The position numbers and the translations under genes are program-made. Below, piece after piece: positions 44,756 to 55,927 of a stretch of 64,000 nucleotides of DNA (position 1 is its first letter; every line of letters starts with the position of its first letter). The stretch comes from Holdemania massiliensis AP2. GTDB lineage: Bacteria; Bacillota_I; Bacilli_A; Erysipelotrichales; Erysipelotrichaceae. A model generated the notes under the pieces. That model was not told where the DNA came from and made no database searches. It was given only the letters and a program-made list of their open reading frames with translations. The stretch is taken from NCBI RefSeq assembly GCF_000327285.1, contig NZ_HE998571.1:56149-120148 (forward strand), given 5' to 3'.

Positions 44756-46021
44756 ATCATTTTATGCAATGGATGACCGAGAGCTTTGCCCCACGAATGA
44801 ACAAGATCGCCAAAAATCCATGGATTGCTTCGATTCAGGATTCGATCCTAACAACAATGCCGGTGATTTTAATCGGTTCCCTAGTCACCATCTTAACCAT
44901 TTTTCAGTCCTTCATTCCGGGATTCCCGGATTTCACCTTATTGTCCAGTTTTTCTTTTGGGCTTCTTTCCTTATTTTTAGCTTATCTGATTCCCAATACC
45001 GTCATGATCAAAAAGCATCATTCCAAAACCGCAAAACAAGCAGGTTTAGCCGGCATTGCTTTCTTCCTCATGGTTGTAAATCCTTTGTTTGAAGAAGGAA
45101 ATATGACCCTAACCTTCGCCAAACTGGGTTCCAGCGGCATGATCGCAGCGCTGATTTCCGGTTTGTTTACTGGGGCTGTCATGAATCTGTTTGCCTCACA
45201 TTCGTTCTTTTCAGAGGACACCCCGATTCCTGATTTTATTACAGTCTGGTTCGATACTCTGATTCCGATTGCTTTGATTCTGATGGTTGGCTGGTTGTTT
45301 ACCTTTCAGCTTCAGATTGATATCTTTGAGACGATCGCTTCGCTCTTTCAGCCTTTCGTAGCGATTGGTCAATCTTTCTGGGGATTTGTTTTCCTCAGCT
45401 TCATCGCTTATGGTTTTCTTTATTCCTTTGGCATTTCCGCCTGGGTTCTGGCGCCGATAACGCAAACCATCATGCTGAAAGGCATGGGCGACAACATGGC
45501 ACTGGTGGCCGCTGGTGCAGCTCCAACCAATATTTTCTTAAAGGAAACGGTGCGGCTATTCATGGTGGGTGGATCTGGCGTAACCTTATCTCTAGCCATT
45601 ATGATCGCATTTCTTGCCAAGTCAAAACGTTTGCGCCTGATCGGAAAATCGACATTTCTACCCTCGTTGTGCAACATCAATGAGCCTCTGATCTTTGGGA
45701 TTCCGGTTGCCTTTAATCCGATTCTTATGATTCCGATGTGGATCTGTCAGCTGATCTGCCCGATCGTTGTCTACCTCACGCTGCAGGCAGGCTGGGTGCC
45801 GATTCCGGCTGCGCCTTGGGATTTCGGCTTTATGCCGCAGCCCATTGTCGCCTTCTTTGCGACGAAATCCATCGCCGGTGCTCTTCTTACGCTTGTTAAC
45901 TTCGGCATTTCCTGGATTGTTTATTATCCTTTCTTTAAAATCTATGATCGACAATGCTGCGAAGAAGAAAATCAAAACCTGGAATGCAAAACAGAAGTGA
46001 TTGAAAAGGAGAGGTTAGCCC

Positions 46022-46035
<14 letters not shown>
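44752..46035 (+). CDS. PTS lactose/cellobiose-family IIC permease
   Basis: A 427-residue membrane permease of the Lac family with about ten helices and the family stretch CNINEPLIFGIPVAFNP near residue 304. It transports and phosphorylates a beta-glucoside, probably a cellobiose-like disaccharide given the GH1 gene downstream. It overlaps IIB (4 bp) and IIA (14 bp). Confidence 0.93.
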
Positions 46036-47780
<1,745 letters not shown>

Positions 47781-47825
47781 CTTCCAATTGAAAGACTGCA
47801 ACACTTATCATAAGCAGATATAGTT

Positions 47826-47856
47826 AAAAGAAGATCGAATTCCGATCTTCTTTTTT
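47826..47856 (+). terminator. Intrinsic terminator of the PTS/GH1 operon
   Basis: AAGAAGATCG pairs with CGATCTTCTT around AATTC, followed by T's. Confidence 0.88.
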
Positions 47857-47977
47857 CAAAATTTAAGCGATTTTTAATTCTTTGTATGCGCAGAGAAAAA
47901 GCTTTATTTCAGCTCGATTTCATTTCCTTAACTGATCAATGGGTATTCCATCGAAATGCCGCTTGATTCTCTGTTCT

Positions 47978-49177
47978 CTACTTTATGTCTTCTAATAAAA
48001 AATCTTTCAAATGAACAATTCGAATTCCATTTTCGATCCCTGTATCCAAAGGATTCATGGTGACTACAAATTTCGGATAGTGATCCCGTATCTCCATTAA
48101 ATTTCCTATTTCACGATCAGAATTTTCCGGAAGTTGTACGCAGACCTGAACATAAACTTTTTCATCGCGGCGGAGCGCAATAAAATCAATTTCTTTTGTT
48201 CCATTTTTACCAACAAACACATCATAGCCTCTTCGTTTAAGCTCCAAGAAAACAATATTTTCTAAGACGCCATCCAGCATTTTGCGATTATATCCAAGCA
48301 GTGCATATTTTAAGGAACAATCCGCAAGATAATATTTTTCTTGCGTTTTCAAAACGCTTTTTCCTTGAAGATCATAGCGTTGACAAGGATAGATGATAAA
48401 AGCTTGTTCCAGCCATCGAATATAATTATAGATTGACTCCACTGAAACTTTACGATGCTCGCTTTTTAAAAACTGGGAAATCGAGTTGGCTGAGAATGTT
48501 TTCCCCATATTTTCAATGATGAATTTTACAACTCGATCAAAAAGATCTTGTTTATTAATACGGTGCCGCTTTACAATATCCCGAGAAATAACTGTATGAT
48601 ATATGTCTTCTACGATCTGATAGGCTGAAGAAGCTTCATAGTCACCTAAAGCCACAATTGGAAAACCACCAAAGCGGATATATTCTCCCAACAATTCATT
48701 CTGAGATAAAGTACTTTTATTTTTAAATGTAAGGTATTCCTTAAAAGATAAAGGATAGACTGGAATCAATACATAGCGTCCTGTCAGATAAGTTGATATC
48801 TCACTGGACATGAGTTTTGAATTGGACCCTGTCACATAAATATCAGCGTCGGTTCCTTCTAATAAAGCGTTAACCGCTTTCTCCCAATCCCGAACCTCCT
48901 GAATTTCATCCAACAGAAGAACACAATGATCTTTCCCCTCCATAGCTGCTTTGAGTTCCTCAAACATTTGTTTTGCCGTAATATTTTGCGGAATATCCAT
49001 TTCCGTATATCGTTTATGGATAATCGCATCTTCTGGAATCTTTCGCTTTAACATTTCCAATTTAAGCATTTCAAATATTGTCGATTTCCCCGAGCGGCGG
49101 ATTCCTGCCAGAATTTTAACTAATGGTTTACCCATAAAGGGTTTGACTGCATTGATATATTCAGGTCTGTCTATCAC
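47978..49177 (-). CDS. AAA_14/DUF4143 ATP-binding protein
   Basis: A 399-residue AAA ATPase with Walker A AGIRRSGKST (about residue 24), Walker B CVLLLDEIQEV, and sensor motif VTGSNSKLM. The C-terminal DUF4143 domain has an Ex(V/I)FLELKRRGYDVFVG..KEIDFIA segment that resembles a PD-(D/E)XK core. These proteins are very common in gut Firmicutes; their role is uncertain (possibly mobile-element or toxin-antitoxin linked). The start is GTG with AGGAAG upstream. Single gene. Confidence 0.85.
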   Translation of the reverse strand: MIDRPEYINAVKPFMGKPLVKILAGIRRSGKSTIFEMLKLEMLKRKIPEDAIIHKRYTEMDIPQNITAKQMFEELKAAMEGKDHCVLLLDEIQEVRDWEKAVNALLEGTDADIYVTGSNSKLMSSEISTYLTGRYVLIPVYPLSFKEYLTFKNKSTLSQNELLGEYIRFGGFPIVALGDYEASSAYQIVEDIYHTVISRDIVKRHRINKQDLFDRVVKFIIENMGKTFSANSISQFLKSEHRKVSVESIYNYIRWLEQAFIIYPCQRYDLQGKSVLKTQEKYYLADCSLKYALLGYNRKMLDGVLENIVFLELKRRGYDVFVGKNGTKEIDFIALRRDEKVYVQVCVQLPENSDREIGNLMEIRDHYPKFVVTMNPLDTGIENGIRIVHLKDFLLEDIK

Positions 49178-49527
49178 AGTATCACTTCCTTTCTAATATA
49201 ATACCAAAATACTCCTAGATTTATAACATTTTTTCAGGTCTAACCTTAAATACTTTTTCAATACTGAGTTTTTCACCATATTGGCTTCCCTTATTTTAGT
49301 TAATTTTAATCGCTTTAGAGTCTAATGATTTCAACAGAGATTAGAGAAAACTGATAAGATCTGATCTATTCCGTTCTTCCTTATTTGCCTGTTCACTGAT
49401 AAGATGAATGTAGTAATAAGCAACATCCTGGCTTCTGGAACGGGTCAGACTGCTTGAGCCATCGAGTTTCCCTTCTGCAATTTAAACTTATTTATAAAGT
49501 TCACTGAACTTGAAAGAGAGAACTTTT
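49178..49527. other. Intergenic region with short direct repeat
   Basis: AT-rich upstream region of two divergent genes. ACTGATAAGAT occurs twice (about 49350 and 49395, 45 bp apart). No ORF, RNA gene or strong promoter pair was recognised. Confidence 0.4.
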
Positions 49528-50106
49528 ATGCGAAAACACAAAATTTTATATCTTATCCTTTCACTTCTGCTTCTTCTTTCTGGTTATCTGGGATATCGCC
49601 GCTGGCATATCCAACTTGTTGACAGTCAGGAAAAACCAGCCTGTCTTTGGCTGAAGACCGATTCATCGCCGTTTCTTTTTCTGGATCTTCATCGTCAGTT
49701 TCAATCTGATGCTTCCATGAAGATCCTTGAAACGCAATTTTGGACAGAAAAAATGATTCCCATCATAACGACACCTTCCAAAATCACAGCCAGCTATACA
49801 AGCTATCAGCTGCCGACGGAGTCGGGCGAAACTGCCCGTTTTTATGTCAATGAGCATCCGATCAACAATCACTGCGGATTATCCTTCTTTTATATGCAGG
49901 AAGGTGAAACCCTCCGAGAAACTGAAACCGCCGTCTGGGTTCAGTTTGTTCAATCGGTTTCCGATCCTGACTCATCCAATTCATCCGTTCAGCGCGTCTG
50001 GCAGATGCGCAGCAGCGAAGTTGAGATAACCATCGAGTTTGCGGACAGTTTAACCGACTCCATTTTGCCTGCCGCGGAAAAGACGTTCGCGCAGCTGGCT
50101 TCCTGA
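49528..50106 (+). CDS. Small membrane-anchored extracellular protein
   Basis: A 192-residue protein with an N-terminal anchor (MRKHKILYLILSLLLLLSGY) and an outer domain with the stretch SPFLFLDLHRQFQSDASMKIL and C-terminal ILPAAEKTFAQLAS. It is the intact paralogue of the TGA-interrupted gene at 39.5-40.0 kb. No named family. The ribosome site is weak (AGAGAG). A Noc-site-like palindrome follows the stop by two bases. Confidence 0.7.
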   Translation: MRKHKILYLILSLLLLLSGYLGYRRWHIQLVDSQEKPACLWLKTDSSPFLFLDLHRQFQSDASMKILETQFWTEKMIPIITTPSKITASYTSYQLPTESGETARFYVNEHPINNHCGLSFFYMQEGETLRETETAVWVQFVQSVSDPDSSNSSVQRVWQMRSSEVEITIEFADSLTDSILPAAEKTFAQLAS

Positions 50107-50108
50107 TT

Positions 50109-50122
50109 ATTTCCCGGGAAAC
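50109..50122. promoter_or_regulatory. Noc-binding site (NBS) candidate
   Basis: ATTTCCCGGGAAAC matches the published Bacillus Noc site ATTTCCCGGGAAAT at 13 of 14 positions. It is intergenic, and a noc gene with Noc-type recognition residues lies in the same window. Confidence 0.65.
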
Positions 50123-50149
50123 GTTCATTGCTTCATTCGTTACAACATA

Positions 50150-50197
50150 AAAAGCTCCTCATGCGGAAATTGAATCCCAGACATGAAGAGCTTTTTT
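50150..50197. terminator. Bidirectional terminator
   Basis: AAAAGCTCCTCATG pairs with CATGAAGAGCTTTT (one mismatch), with T's on both sides. It separates the small membrane protein gene from the converging lyase gene. Confidence 0.8.
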
Positions 50198-50199
50198 GT

Positions 50200-52227
50200 T
50201 TAGAATGCCAGAGTTGTCCCCCACTGTTCCTTATCCATTCCTGACCAGACGATGACATGGCCCATTCCCTGTCGTTCGTTGACCAGCACAGCGTCAGAAG
50301 GTCCCATATAATCTTCATGAGCGATCATAACCGTAAACTGATCTGCCCCTTTTTGGATAACCCAGCCTTCCGCAACCTTTTTCGCAAAAGGACGATCCTG
50401 CCGGCTGACTAAGCTGACCGGCGCATTGACCGCAAAACACGGCGCTTTTTCTCCTTTAGGATTGAGTGAGAAAATCGTTGTGATCGAAGCGAAGCCCGAT
50501 GCATTCAGCTCTGTTTCCAGCATTTTCGACGGCGTCGTCGTATTGTAATGCAGCGACAGCCGGGTATCTGTCAGCCGTACTTGCGCGTTGTCCGCCAAAG
50601 TCAGAACTTCACAATCGCTGTGATTCAGACTCAATGCCGTAGTCTGTCCTTTCAATGTCACTTCCGCAGCAGGCGAAAAATGCCAGCGCTGCACAATTTT
50701 ATGCGTGTCTTTCGGATTGGCATAAATTTCATCATGGACTAAAATCAGGTCTTCGCGCAGCCAGACGACTTTTCGGCTGAGCACTGCACTTCCGGTTTCC
50801 AGATCCATATAGCCAAGCGCGGCTCCCTGGGCCAGACGGAAGCCGCAGCTTTCACTGGCCTGCGTATTGAGAGACCAAGAAAGCTTGTGATATCCCCACG
50901 AACGCTTGCATAGAATCGAAGGCTGATCATCCAGCTCGATGACATTGTGCGCCTTCGGACCTTTAAACTCAAATCGTTCCGGCTTGTCCACATAGGTCAG
51001 CCGGCCGCTGTCGCGCACGATATCTTCACCGCGATAGAACAGATCGACATGCAGTTTGTCTTCATGCGCATGTCCGCCGCCATGAACTCCATTGGTGAAA
51101 TGCAGCCAGGTTTGATCTTCGGTATCGCTGCTGTGCCAGAAAATATGACCGCTGTCCGGGAAAACGACAATCCGCCGGCCAGAAGGAAGAGCCGACATCG
51201 CCGCATAAGCCGCAGCGGCTTCTGCCCCTAAATCAAACACACAGTCAAAATCAAATTCCGTATAACCAGCCGCTTTCCACTGCGGATTGTTAAAGCTGTA
51301 CGCCGCTTTGGTAATAATATCGCGGACATCTATGTCATCGCTGTCGCCCATCGCCATTTCAATCCCATCCGGCTTTTTGTGTTCAACGCAGAATTCGATC
51401 ATCTTCGCCAGCCGTTCATTGTATCCCTCAGGCAATTCGATGTGATTGCGATCTGCCAGGATCTTTACTTCCAGGAAGTCCTGCGCCACTTCATTGTGAT
51501 ACATTGTCGACTGCTCCCAATGTACGCCGTCCGGGTAAACCTGGCGCTGCAGCTGCAGATCCAACCGATGCAGCGACTCCTGAAGCATCGCTGCGCTGAA
51601 CGGATGCTCCGGCATCAACAATGCTGCCGTGAATAAACCATGGTTTTCCAAAACACCCCAGTTGGAAATGATTTTTGTGCTGTTCCAGACTTCGGCGATG
51701 AACTTTTCCTGCTCAATCATTGATTCTTCAAACAGGCTGCAGAAGCTGTCGGTCAGCGTCGGACTATTGCGGAACAGACAGAAAGCCTTAATCCACAGAT
51801 TCATCCGAATTCCGGTTTCCAATGTCCGGCAGGCGTTGGCACAATCCGGATCCCGCAGATTGATCTGACAGATCCAGCTCTTGCACTGTCTGACAAACGC
51901 TTCGGCATACTTTTCATCGCCCGTCAGGACATAGGCCTGACCCAGGGTAATCCAGAAATGATGACGGTTAAACGCAAAGATCCATTCCGGATCATCCGCA
52001 GGCTGATGCAGCCAGTTGATTTCCTTGTCAAAGACAACTGGAATTTCCGTGTATTCCATATCCCAGCGCAGATCAAAACGGAAGCTCTGGGCGCAGGCTT
52101 CATCCGCGCGTTCGACGATTTTGGCAATCTCCGACTGCGGGCAATGAGTCAGCACATACTGCTTTACCGCTTCAACGTCCTCAACAAAGAAATGCTTGTT
52201 CTGGGCAAAAAATTCGTTTTTTTTCAT
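50200..52227 (-). CDS. Heparinase II/III-family polysaccharide lyase
   Basis: A 675-residue cytoplasmic protein with no signal peptide. Residues 1-330 form an alpha/alpha toroid (ISNWGVLENHGLFTAALLMPE, YPDGVHWEQSTMYHNEV). The C-terminal beta-sheet half has the heparinase II/III signature HGGGHAHEDKLHVDLFYRGE near residue 390, with catalytic Tyr/His candidates. Lyases of this class cut uronic-acid polysaccharides by elimination, leaving unsaturated uronides that the next gene product (GH88) removes. Lack of a signal implies action on imported oligosaccharides, though no transporter is adjacent. Confidence 0.85.
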   Translation of the reverse strand: MKKNEFFAQNKHFFVEDVEAVKQYVLTHCPQSEIAKIVERADEACAQSFRFDLRWDMEYTEIPVVFDKEINWLHQPADDPEWIFAFNRHHFWITLGQAYVLTGDEKYAEAFVRQCKSWICQINLRDPDCANACRTLETGIRMNLWIKAFCLFRNSPTLTDSFCSLFEESMIEQEKFIAEVWNSTKIISNWGVLENHGLFTAALLMPEHPFSAAMLQESLHRLDLQLQRQVYPDGVHWEQSTMYHNEVAQDFLEVKILADRNHIELPEGYNERLAKMIEFCVEHKKPDGIEMAMGDSDDIDVRDIITKAAYSFNNPQWKAAGYTEFDFDCVFDLGAEAAAAYAAMSALPSGRRIVVFPDSGHIFWHSSDTEDQTWLHFTNGVHGGGHAHEDKLHVDLFYRGEDIVRDSGRLTYVDKPERFEFKGPKAHNVIELDDQPSILCKRSWGYHKLSWSLNTQASESCGFRLAQGAALGYMDLETGSAVLSRKVVWLREDLILVHDEIYANPKDTHKIVQRWHFSPAAEVTLKGQTTALSLNHSDCEVLTLADNAQVRLTDTRLSLHYNTTTPSKMLETELNASGFASITTIFSLNPKGEKAPCFAVNAPVSLVSRQDRPFAKKVAEGWVIQKGADQFTVMIAHEDYMGPSDAVLVNERQGMGHVIVWSGMDKEQWGTTLAF

Positions 52228-52237
52228 GGCTTGCTCC

Positions 52238-53410
52238 TTACCAGTACCGGTTCCAGTCCGTGACCATTCGTGTCAGAGCTTCCATATAATAATAGTCGCC
52301 CCAGCTGCAGCATTCATCCACGCCTTTATTGCGGCAGGTATTGGTCGGCGTATGCCGGTTATACGTGCTGTGAAGCAGAATGCCGTTGGATGAATTCCAG
52401 TCCTTGACCTCGTAATTGTCGATCAGCGATTTCATCATCTGACGGGCCAGCTTTGTATAGTATTGCGCCTCTTCCGGCTCCAGTACCTTGGCCGCTTCCA
52501 AGAAGCCGCAGATCACAATCGCTGCCGAAGAAGAATCGCGCGGTTCACTGCTTCCGTCAGTAAAATCAAAATCCCAGAATGGAATCAGATCTTCCGGCAG
52601 ATGCCGCAGGTAGTAATCACTGATGTGCCGGAACAATTCAAGATATTCCGGATCCTGGGTATATTGATAGCTCAGAATCGTTCCATAAACGCCCCAGGCC
52701 TGTCCGCGCGCCCAGGCTGAATTATCCCGATTACCCTGATGAGTCACACCTTTAAGCGGCAAACCCGTTTCCGGATCAAAGAAGTAGGTGTGGATCGTTG
52801 AATAATCTTCACGCACAACACATTTCATCGCCGTGCGGATATGCCGATGTGCGATGTCCGCAAATTTCGGATCGCCGGTGACTTCACTGGCCCAATATAA
52901 TAACGGCAGGTTCAGCAAACAGTCGATAATCAGCCGATAGCTGCCCTTGTCCCCCATCTCTCCCCAAGCCTGAATGAATTCGCCTTTTTCCTGAAATCGG
53001 GTGATCAGTTTTTCTGCCGCCAGAATTGCCGCCTGCTTTGCGGTTTCATCCCCGGTTAATTTCCAGCCGGCGACGCAGGAGAGTGAATACAGAAAACCGA
53101 GGTCATGATGATCAACACTGAATTCCTCATGAATCCGCTTGTAGAAATCCTCAACCTGAATCAGCGCGGCATACTTAAAGATATTTTTCTTTGTATGTTC
53201 ATAGGCCAGCCAGATTTCACCTGTCCAGAAGCCGTTAGTCCAGTCCTTGTTGATAATCGGCTGATAGAATAAATCCGTACTGCTTGCGGATTGATATTGA
53301 TAGGTAAATTCCGGCAGGTTCTTTTCTACCTGGGTGCAGGCACGGTCCAGCGCGGCGATCATTTCTTCGTGTGTCGCCTGGGGTTTCTCTAAAAATTGAA
53401 TACGATCCAT
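52238..53410 (-). CDS. Unsaturated glucuronyl hydrolase, GH88 family
   Basis: A 390-residue GH88 enzyme with the alpha6/alpha6 fold. Conserved parts are NGFWTGEIWLAYE, VDHHDLGFLYSL (one catalytic Asp) and DNSAWARGQAWGVYG (second catalytic Asp with WARGQAWG). It hydrates and releases the unsaturated uronic acid from lyase products, such as glycosaminoglycan disaccharides. It lies 10 bp upstream of the lyase gene in one operon and is divergent from an AraC regulator. Confidence 0.92.
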   Translation of the reverse strand: MDRIQFLEKPQATHEEMIAALDRACTQVEKNLPEFTYQYQSASSTDLFYQPIINKDWTNGFWTGEIWLAYEHTKKNIFKYAALIQVEDFYKRIHEEFSVDHHDLGFLYSLSCVAGWKLTGDETAKQAAILAAEKLITRFQEKGEFIQAWGEMGDKGSYRLIIDCLLNLPLLYWASEVTGDPKFADIAHRHIRTAMKCVVREDYSTIHTYFFDPETGLPLKGVTHQGNRDNSAWARGQAWGVYGTILSYQYTQDPEYLELFRHISDYYLRHLPEDLIPFWDFDFTDGSSEPRDSSSAAIVICGFLEAAKVLEPEEAQYYTKLARQMMKSLIDNYEVKDWNSSNGILLHSTYNRHTPTNTCRNKGVDECCSWGDYYYMEALTRMVTDWNRYW

Positions 53411-53443
53411 GTCCGAGATCCTCTCTTTCTCTTCTTCCTTGAG

Positions 53444-53470
53444 TTTATCATCATTTTTCGCTATGATAAA
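53444..53470. promoter_or_regulatory. Inverted repeat between GH88 and AraC genes
   Basis: TTTATCAT (53444-53451) and ATGATAAA (53463-53470) form a perfect 8+8 bp dyad with an 11-bp gap in the divergent promoter region, a candidate site for the AraC-type regulator. Confidence 0.5.
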
Positions 53471-53519
53471 TAGGAAGGTTAAGGTTTTTTTGTATAAATT
53501 AAAGAAAGAGGAACGGAAA

Positions 53520-54293
53520 ATGGAAGATTTCAGCGTCGCATTCCGTTATGCGATTCAGCGTGAATGTACTTTAGAATGGGGAGTGAAGCGCGATCGCATC
53601 GACTACAACAACCTTGTGTTCATATTAAAGGGAAAAGCCTGCTATAAAATTGATGATCAGGAGTTGCTTTTAAGGGAGAACCAGGTCCTTTTAATTCCTG
53701 CCGGAAGTCTGCGGGAAGCGCATCGGCTGCCGGAAGTCCCGCTCACACTGCAGTCTTTTGATTTTTACAGCGATCAGCCGCTGCCGGCTTTGCCTCAGCG
53801 TGTCCTGACCCTGGATCGGCTGGATTTCTATCTGCCGTTATTTCAGGATTTTAATCGTCATTGGCTGACGGATAAACCGTTATCGCGCTTGCATTGCAAG
53901 TCGGTATTTTATCAGATTTTAGATGAGCTGTATCAGACTGCCTGGGCGCAGCAGGAGAATCCGCATGTCCGGCAGATGAAAAACTACATTGAATCGCACC
54001 TGACCCAATCCATCACCATGGAGGATCTAGCCTGGGTCAGCGGCCTGAACGTCGTGTACTGCGGTGCGTTGTTCAAACAGGAAACGGGCATGAGCGCACT
54101 GCGCTACTGGCGCACGCTGCAGATCCGCAAAGCGGCGCAGCTGTTGAGCGAGCCCGATATTTCCGTCAGTGAAGCTGCCTGGCAGGCCGGATTTGACGAT
54201 TTATTTTACTTTTCCAAATTGTTCAAAGAAATTCAGGGTTTGTCGCCTAAAGCTTATCAGCGCCGGCATGCCGGTCAGCATTCTTCGCAATAA
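53520..54293 (+). CDS. AraC-family transcriptional regulator
   Basis: A 257-residue regulator with an N-terminal cupin-like sensor (about residues 25-110, ENQVLLIPAGSLREAH) and two C-terminal HTH motifs (ITMEDLAWVSGLNVVYCGALFK and VSEAAWQAGFDDLFYFSKLFK, each within the last 100 residues). It is divergent from the GH88-lyase operon and probably activates it in response to an unsaturated oligosaccharide. GAGGAA precedes this ATG; the frame is open further upstream without a ribosome site. Confidence 0.88.
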   Translation: MEDFSVAFRYAIQRECTLEWGVKRDRIDYNNLVFILKGKACYKIDDQELLLRENQVLLIPAGSLREAHRLPEVPLTLQSFDFYSDQPLPALPQRVLTLDRLDFYLPLFQDFNRHWLTDKPLSRLHCKSVFYQILDELYQTAWAQQENPHVRQMKNYIESHLTQSITMEDLAWVSGLNVVYCGALFKQETGMSALRYWRTLQIRKAAQLLSEPDISVSEAAWQAGFDDLFYFSKLFKEIQGLSPKAYQRRHAGQHSSQ

Positions 54294-54294
54294 G

Positions 54295-54344
54295 AAAAGA
54301 TCCGCCCCTCCCTTTCTGGATTAGAAAGTCCTGCGGATCTTTTT
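54295..54344. terminator. Bidirectional terminator between AraC and flavoprotein genes
   Basis: AAAAGATCCGC pairs with GCGGATCTTTT, with inner CTTTCT/AGAAAG and T-runs on both strands. Confidence 0.85.
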
Positions 54345-54372
54345 TAATTCATGAACGCTTGAAAACGATGAC

Positions 54373-55839
54373 TTACTGTTTCACGTACGCCGCGGCCGAT
54401 TCTCCGGCTACTTTTCCGGTTACCGCGGCATGCGCATTAGCATCGCCGCAGACATAACCATAAGCGCGGTATCCGCCGGTGGCTTCCCCGGCACTGTATA
54501 GTCCGGCAATCGCCGTCCCGTCTTCTTTTAATACACGGCACTGTTCATCGAGTGTCAGACCACCGAAGGTCATAACCCCGCCGGCTGCAACCTGAATGCA
54601 GTAATAAGGCGCGGTTTCCATCTTGTTAGTGAAAATCGTCCGTCCCAGTTCATCTTCCTGGCTTTCCACCGCGGCATTGTATTTTTCAACGGTGGCCGTC
54701 AGCGCTTCCGTCGGCAGTCCAACCTTTTCTGCCAATTCTTCCAGGGTATCGGCTTGTTCTACAATCCCCATGCTTTGATAAACAGAAACTTTATAGACAT
54801 TCTCTGCCACGGTTTGATCAAAAATTTCATAGACAAACGGTTCTCCGGTTTCCACAACACTTCTTGACGTATCAAAAGGATCGCCGGTTTCATTGCAGAA
54901 ACGATGACCTGTGGAATCGGTCAGGATCGCTCCGCCGGAAAGGACCATCGCCGTGATCAGCATGTTCTTTTTGACATCCACCGTGGCAGAACCATACGCT
55001 GCTTTGTCCATATCTGTCAGCTTCGCTCCCAACCGCGCGGCTTCCTCAATCATCTCGCCGGTTGTTCCCGGACTGCCGGCATAGCTCATTTTGGCATATT
55101 CATCGCCCCAATACCGGGAAAGCATTTCCGGACTGCCGCCGAATCCGCCGCTGGCAATGATCACTGACTTCGCCGTATATTCGACTGGCGTGCCCTTTTG
55201 ATCAACAACCACGCCAATCACTTCGCCCTGATCATTCGTCCGCAGCGACTGCACCGGACTTTCATATTGAATCTCTACACCCTGCTTTTCAGCCGCTTCC
55301 ACCAAACCGGAAACCAGCTCGTTTGCATCCGGCATGGACTGGTGCGCCCGGTAGGCTGTACTGCCCACCCCCTGGGTCACCTTCTCTGAAAATTCAACGC
55401 CGTTGTCCATCAGCCAATCCAGGGTTTGCCCGGAAAGCTGGCTGACCAGGTTCATTTGAATCGGATCCCGATCCGCACTGGCTCCCTGCGCCATATCCTT
55501 GGCATATTGCTCTGGGGAATCTTCAATTCCTGCCTGGGCCTGCAGCCGTGAACCGGCAGCTTGTAAAATTCCGGTGGAAAGAATACAGTTGCCTCCAGCA
55601 TACGCCATCTTTTCAAGGACAATGACCTCTGCCCCCTGTTGGGCAGCACGGACTGAAGCTGAAAGTCCGGACAATCCAGCACCGATAACCAAAACATCAG
55701 CCGTTGTTTTCACTTCTGTCTTTGCGGTCGGTTCCGCCGTTGGCTGGGCGTCCTGATTCTGCGGTGCGGTTGAGCAGCCGGTGGATGCCATCAACAGCGC
55801 ACTCAGAAGCAGGATAAAACTCTTTTTTCCAAAACGCAT
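54373..55839 (-). CDS. Lipoprotein FAD-dependent fumarate reductase-like enzyme (second module)
   Basis: A 488-residue flavoprotein lipoprotein. The signal peptide MRFGKKSFILLLSALLMAS ends in lipobox STGC. The FAD motif is LVIGAGLSGLSASVRAA (about residue 48), with the C-terminal GLYSAGEATGGYRAYGYVCG typical of the family. There is no twin-arginine motif (unlike the first module) and no FMN domain. GGGAGG lies before the ATG at 55837-55839; an upstream extension lacks one. The gene follows a MerR gene and a MerR-type promoter, the same order as at 0.9-3.4 kb. Confidence 0.87.
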   Translation of the reverse strand: MRFGKKSFILLLSALLMASTGCSTAPQNQDAQPTAEPTAKTEVKTTADVLVIGAGLSGLSASVRAAQQGAEVIVLEKMAYAGGNCILSTGILQAAGSRLQAQAGIEDSPEQYAKDMAQGASADRDPIQMNLVSQLSGQTLDWLMDNGVEFSEKVTQGVGSTAYRAHQSMPDANELVSGLVEAAEKQGVEIQYESPVQSLRTNDQGEVIGVVVDQKGTPVEYTAKSVIIASGGFGGSPEMLSRYWGDEYAKMSYAGSPGTTGEMIEEAARLGAKLTDMDKAAYGSATVDVKKNMLITAMVLSGGAILTDSTGHRFCNETGDPFDTSRSVVETGEPFVYEIFDQTVAENVYKVSVYQSMGIVEQADTLEELAEKVGLPTEALTATVEKYNAAVESQEDELGRTIFTNKMETAPYYCIQVAAGGVMTFGGLTLDEQCRVLKEDGTAIAGLYSAGEATGGYRAYGYVCGDANAHAAVTGKVAGESAAAYVKQ

Positions 55840-55887
55840 AACACATTTCCTCCCTTCGATACGATTAACTTGTGTATCGTTGGACAA

Positions 55888-55918
55888 AGTATAAGCGTTA
55901 TACAAGCTTGAAGGTCAA
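55888..55918 (-). promoter_or_regulatory. MerR-type promoter with dyad in a 19-bp spacer (second module)
   Basis: Minus strand TTGACC (55913-55918), 19-bp spacer, TATACT (55888-55893). The dyad GTATAA-CGC-TTATAC sits in the spacer and runs into the -10. This is the same geometry as the promoter of the first module, with a different dyad. Confidence 0.7.
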
Positions 55919-55927
55919 GTCTTATTT

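Noticed and set aside
54371..54390. TGTTTCACGTACG, parS-like
   Set aside because: It encodes the C-terminal residues of the flavoprotein and the palindrome is broken after CACGT.
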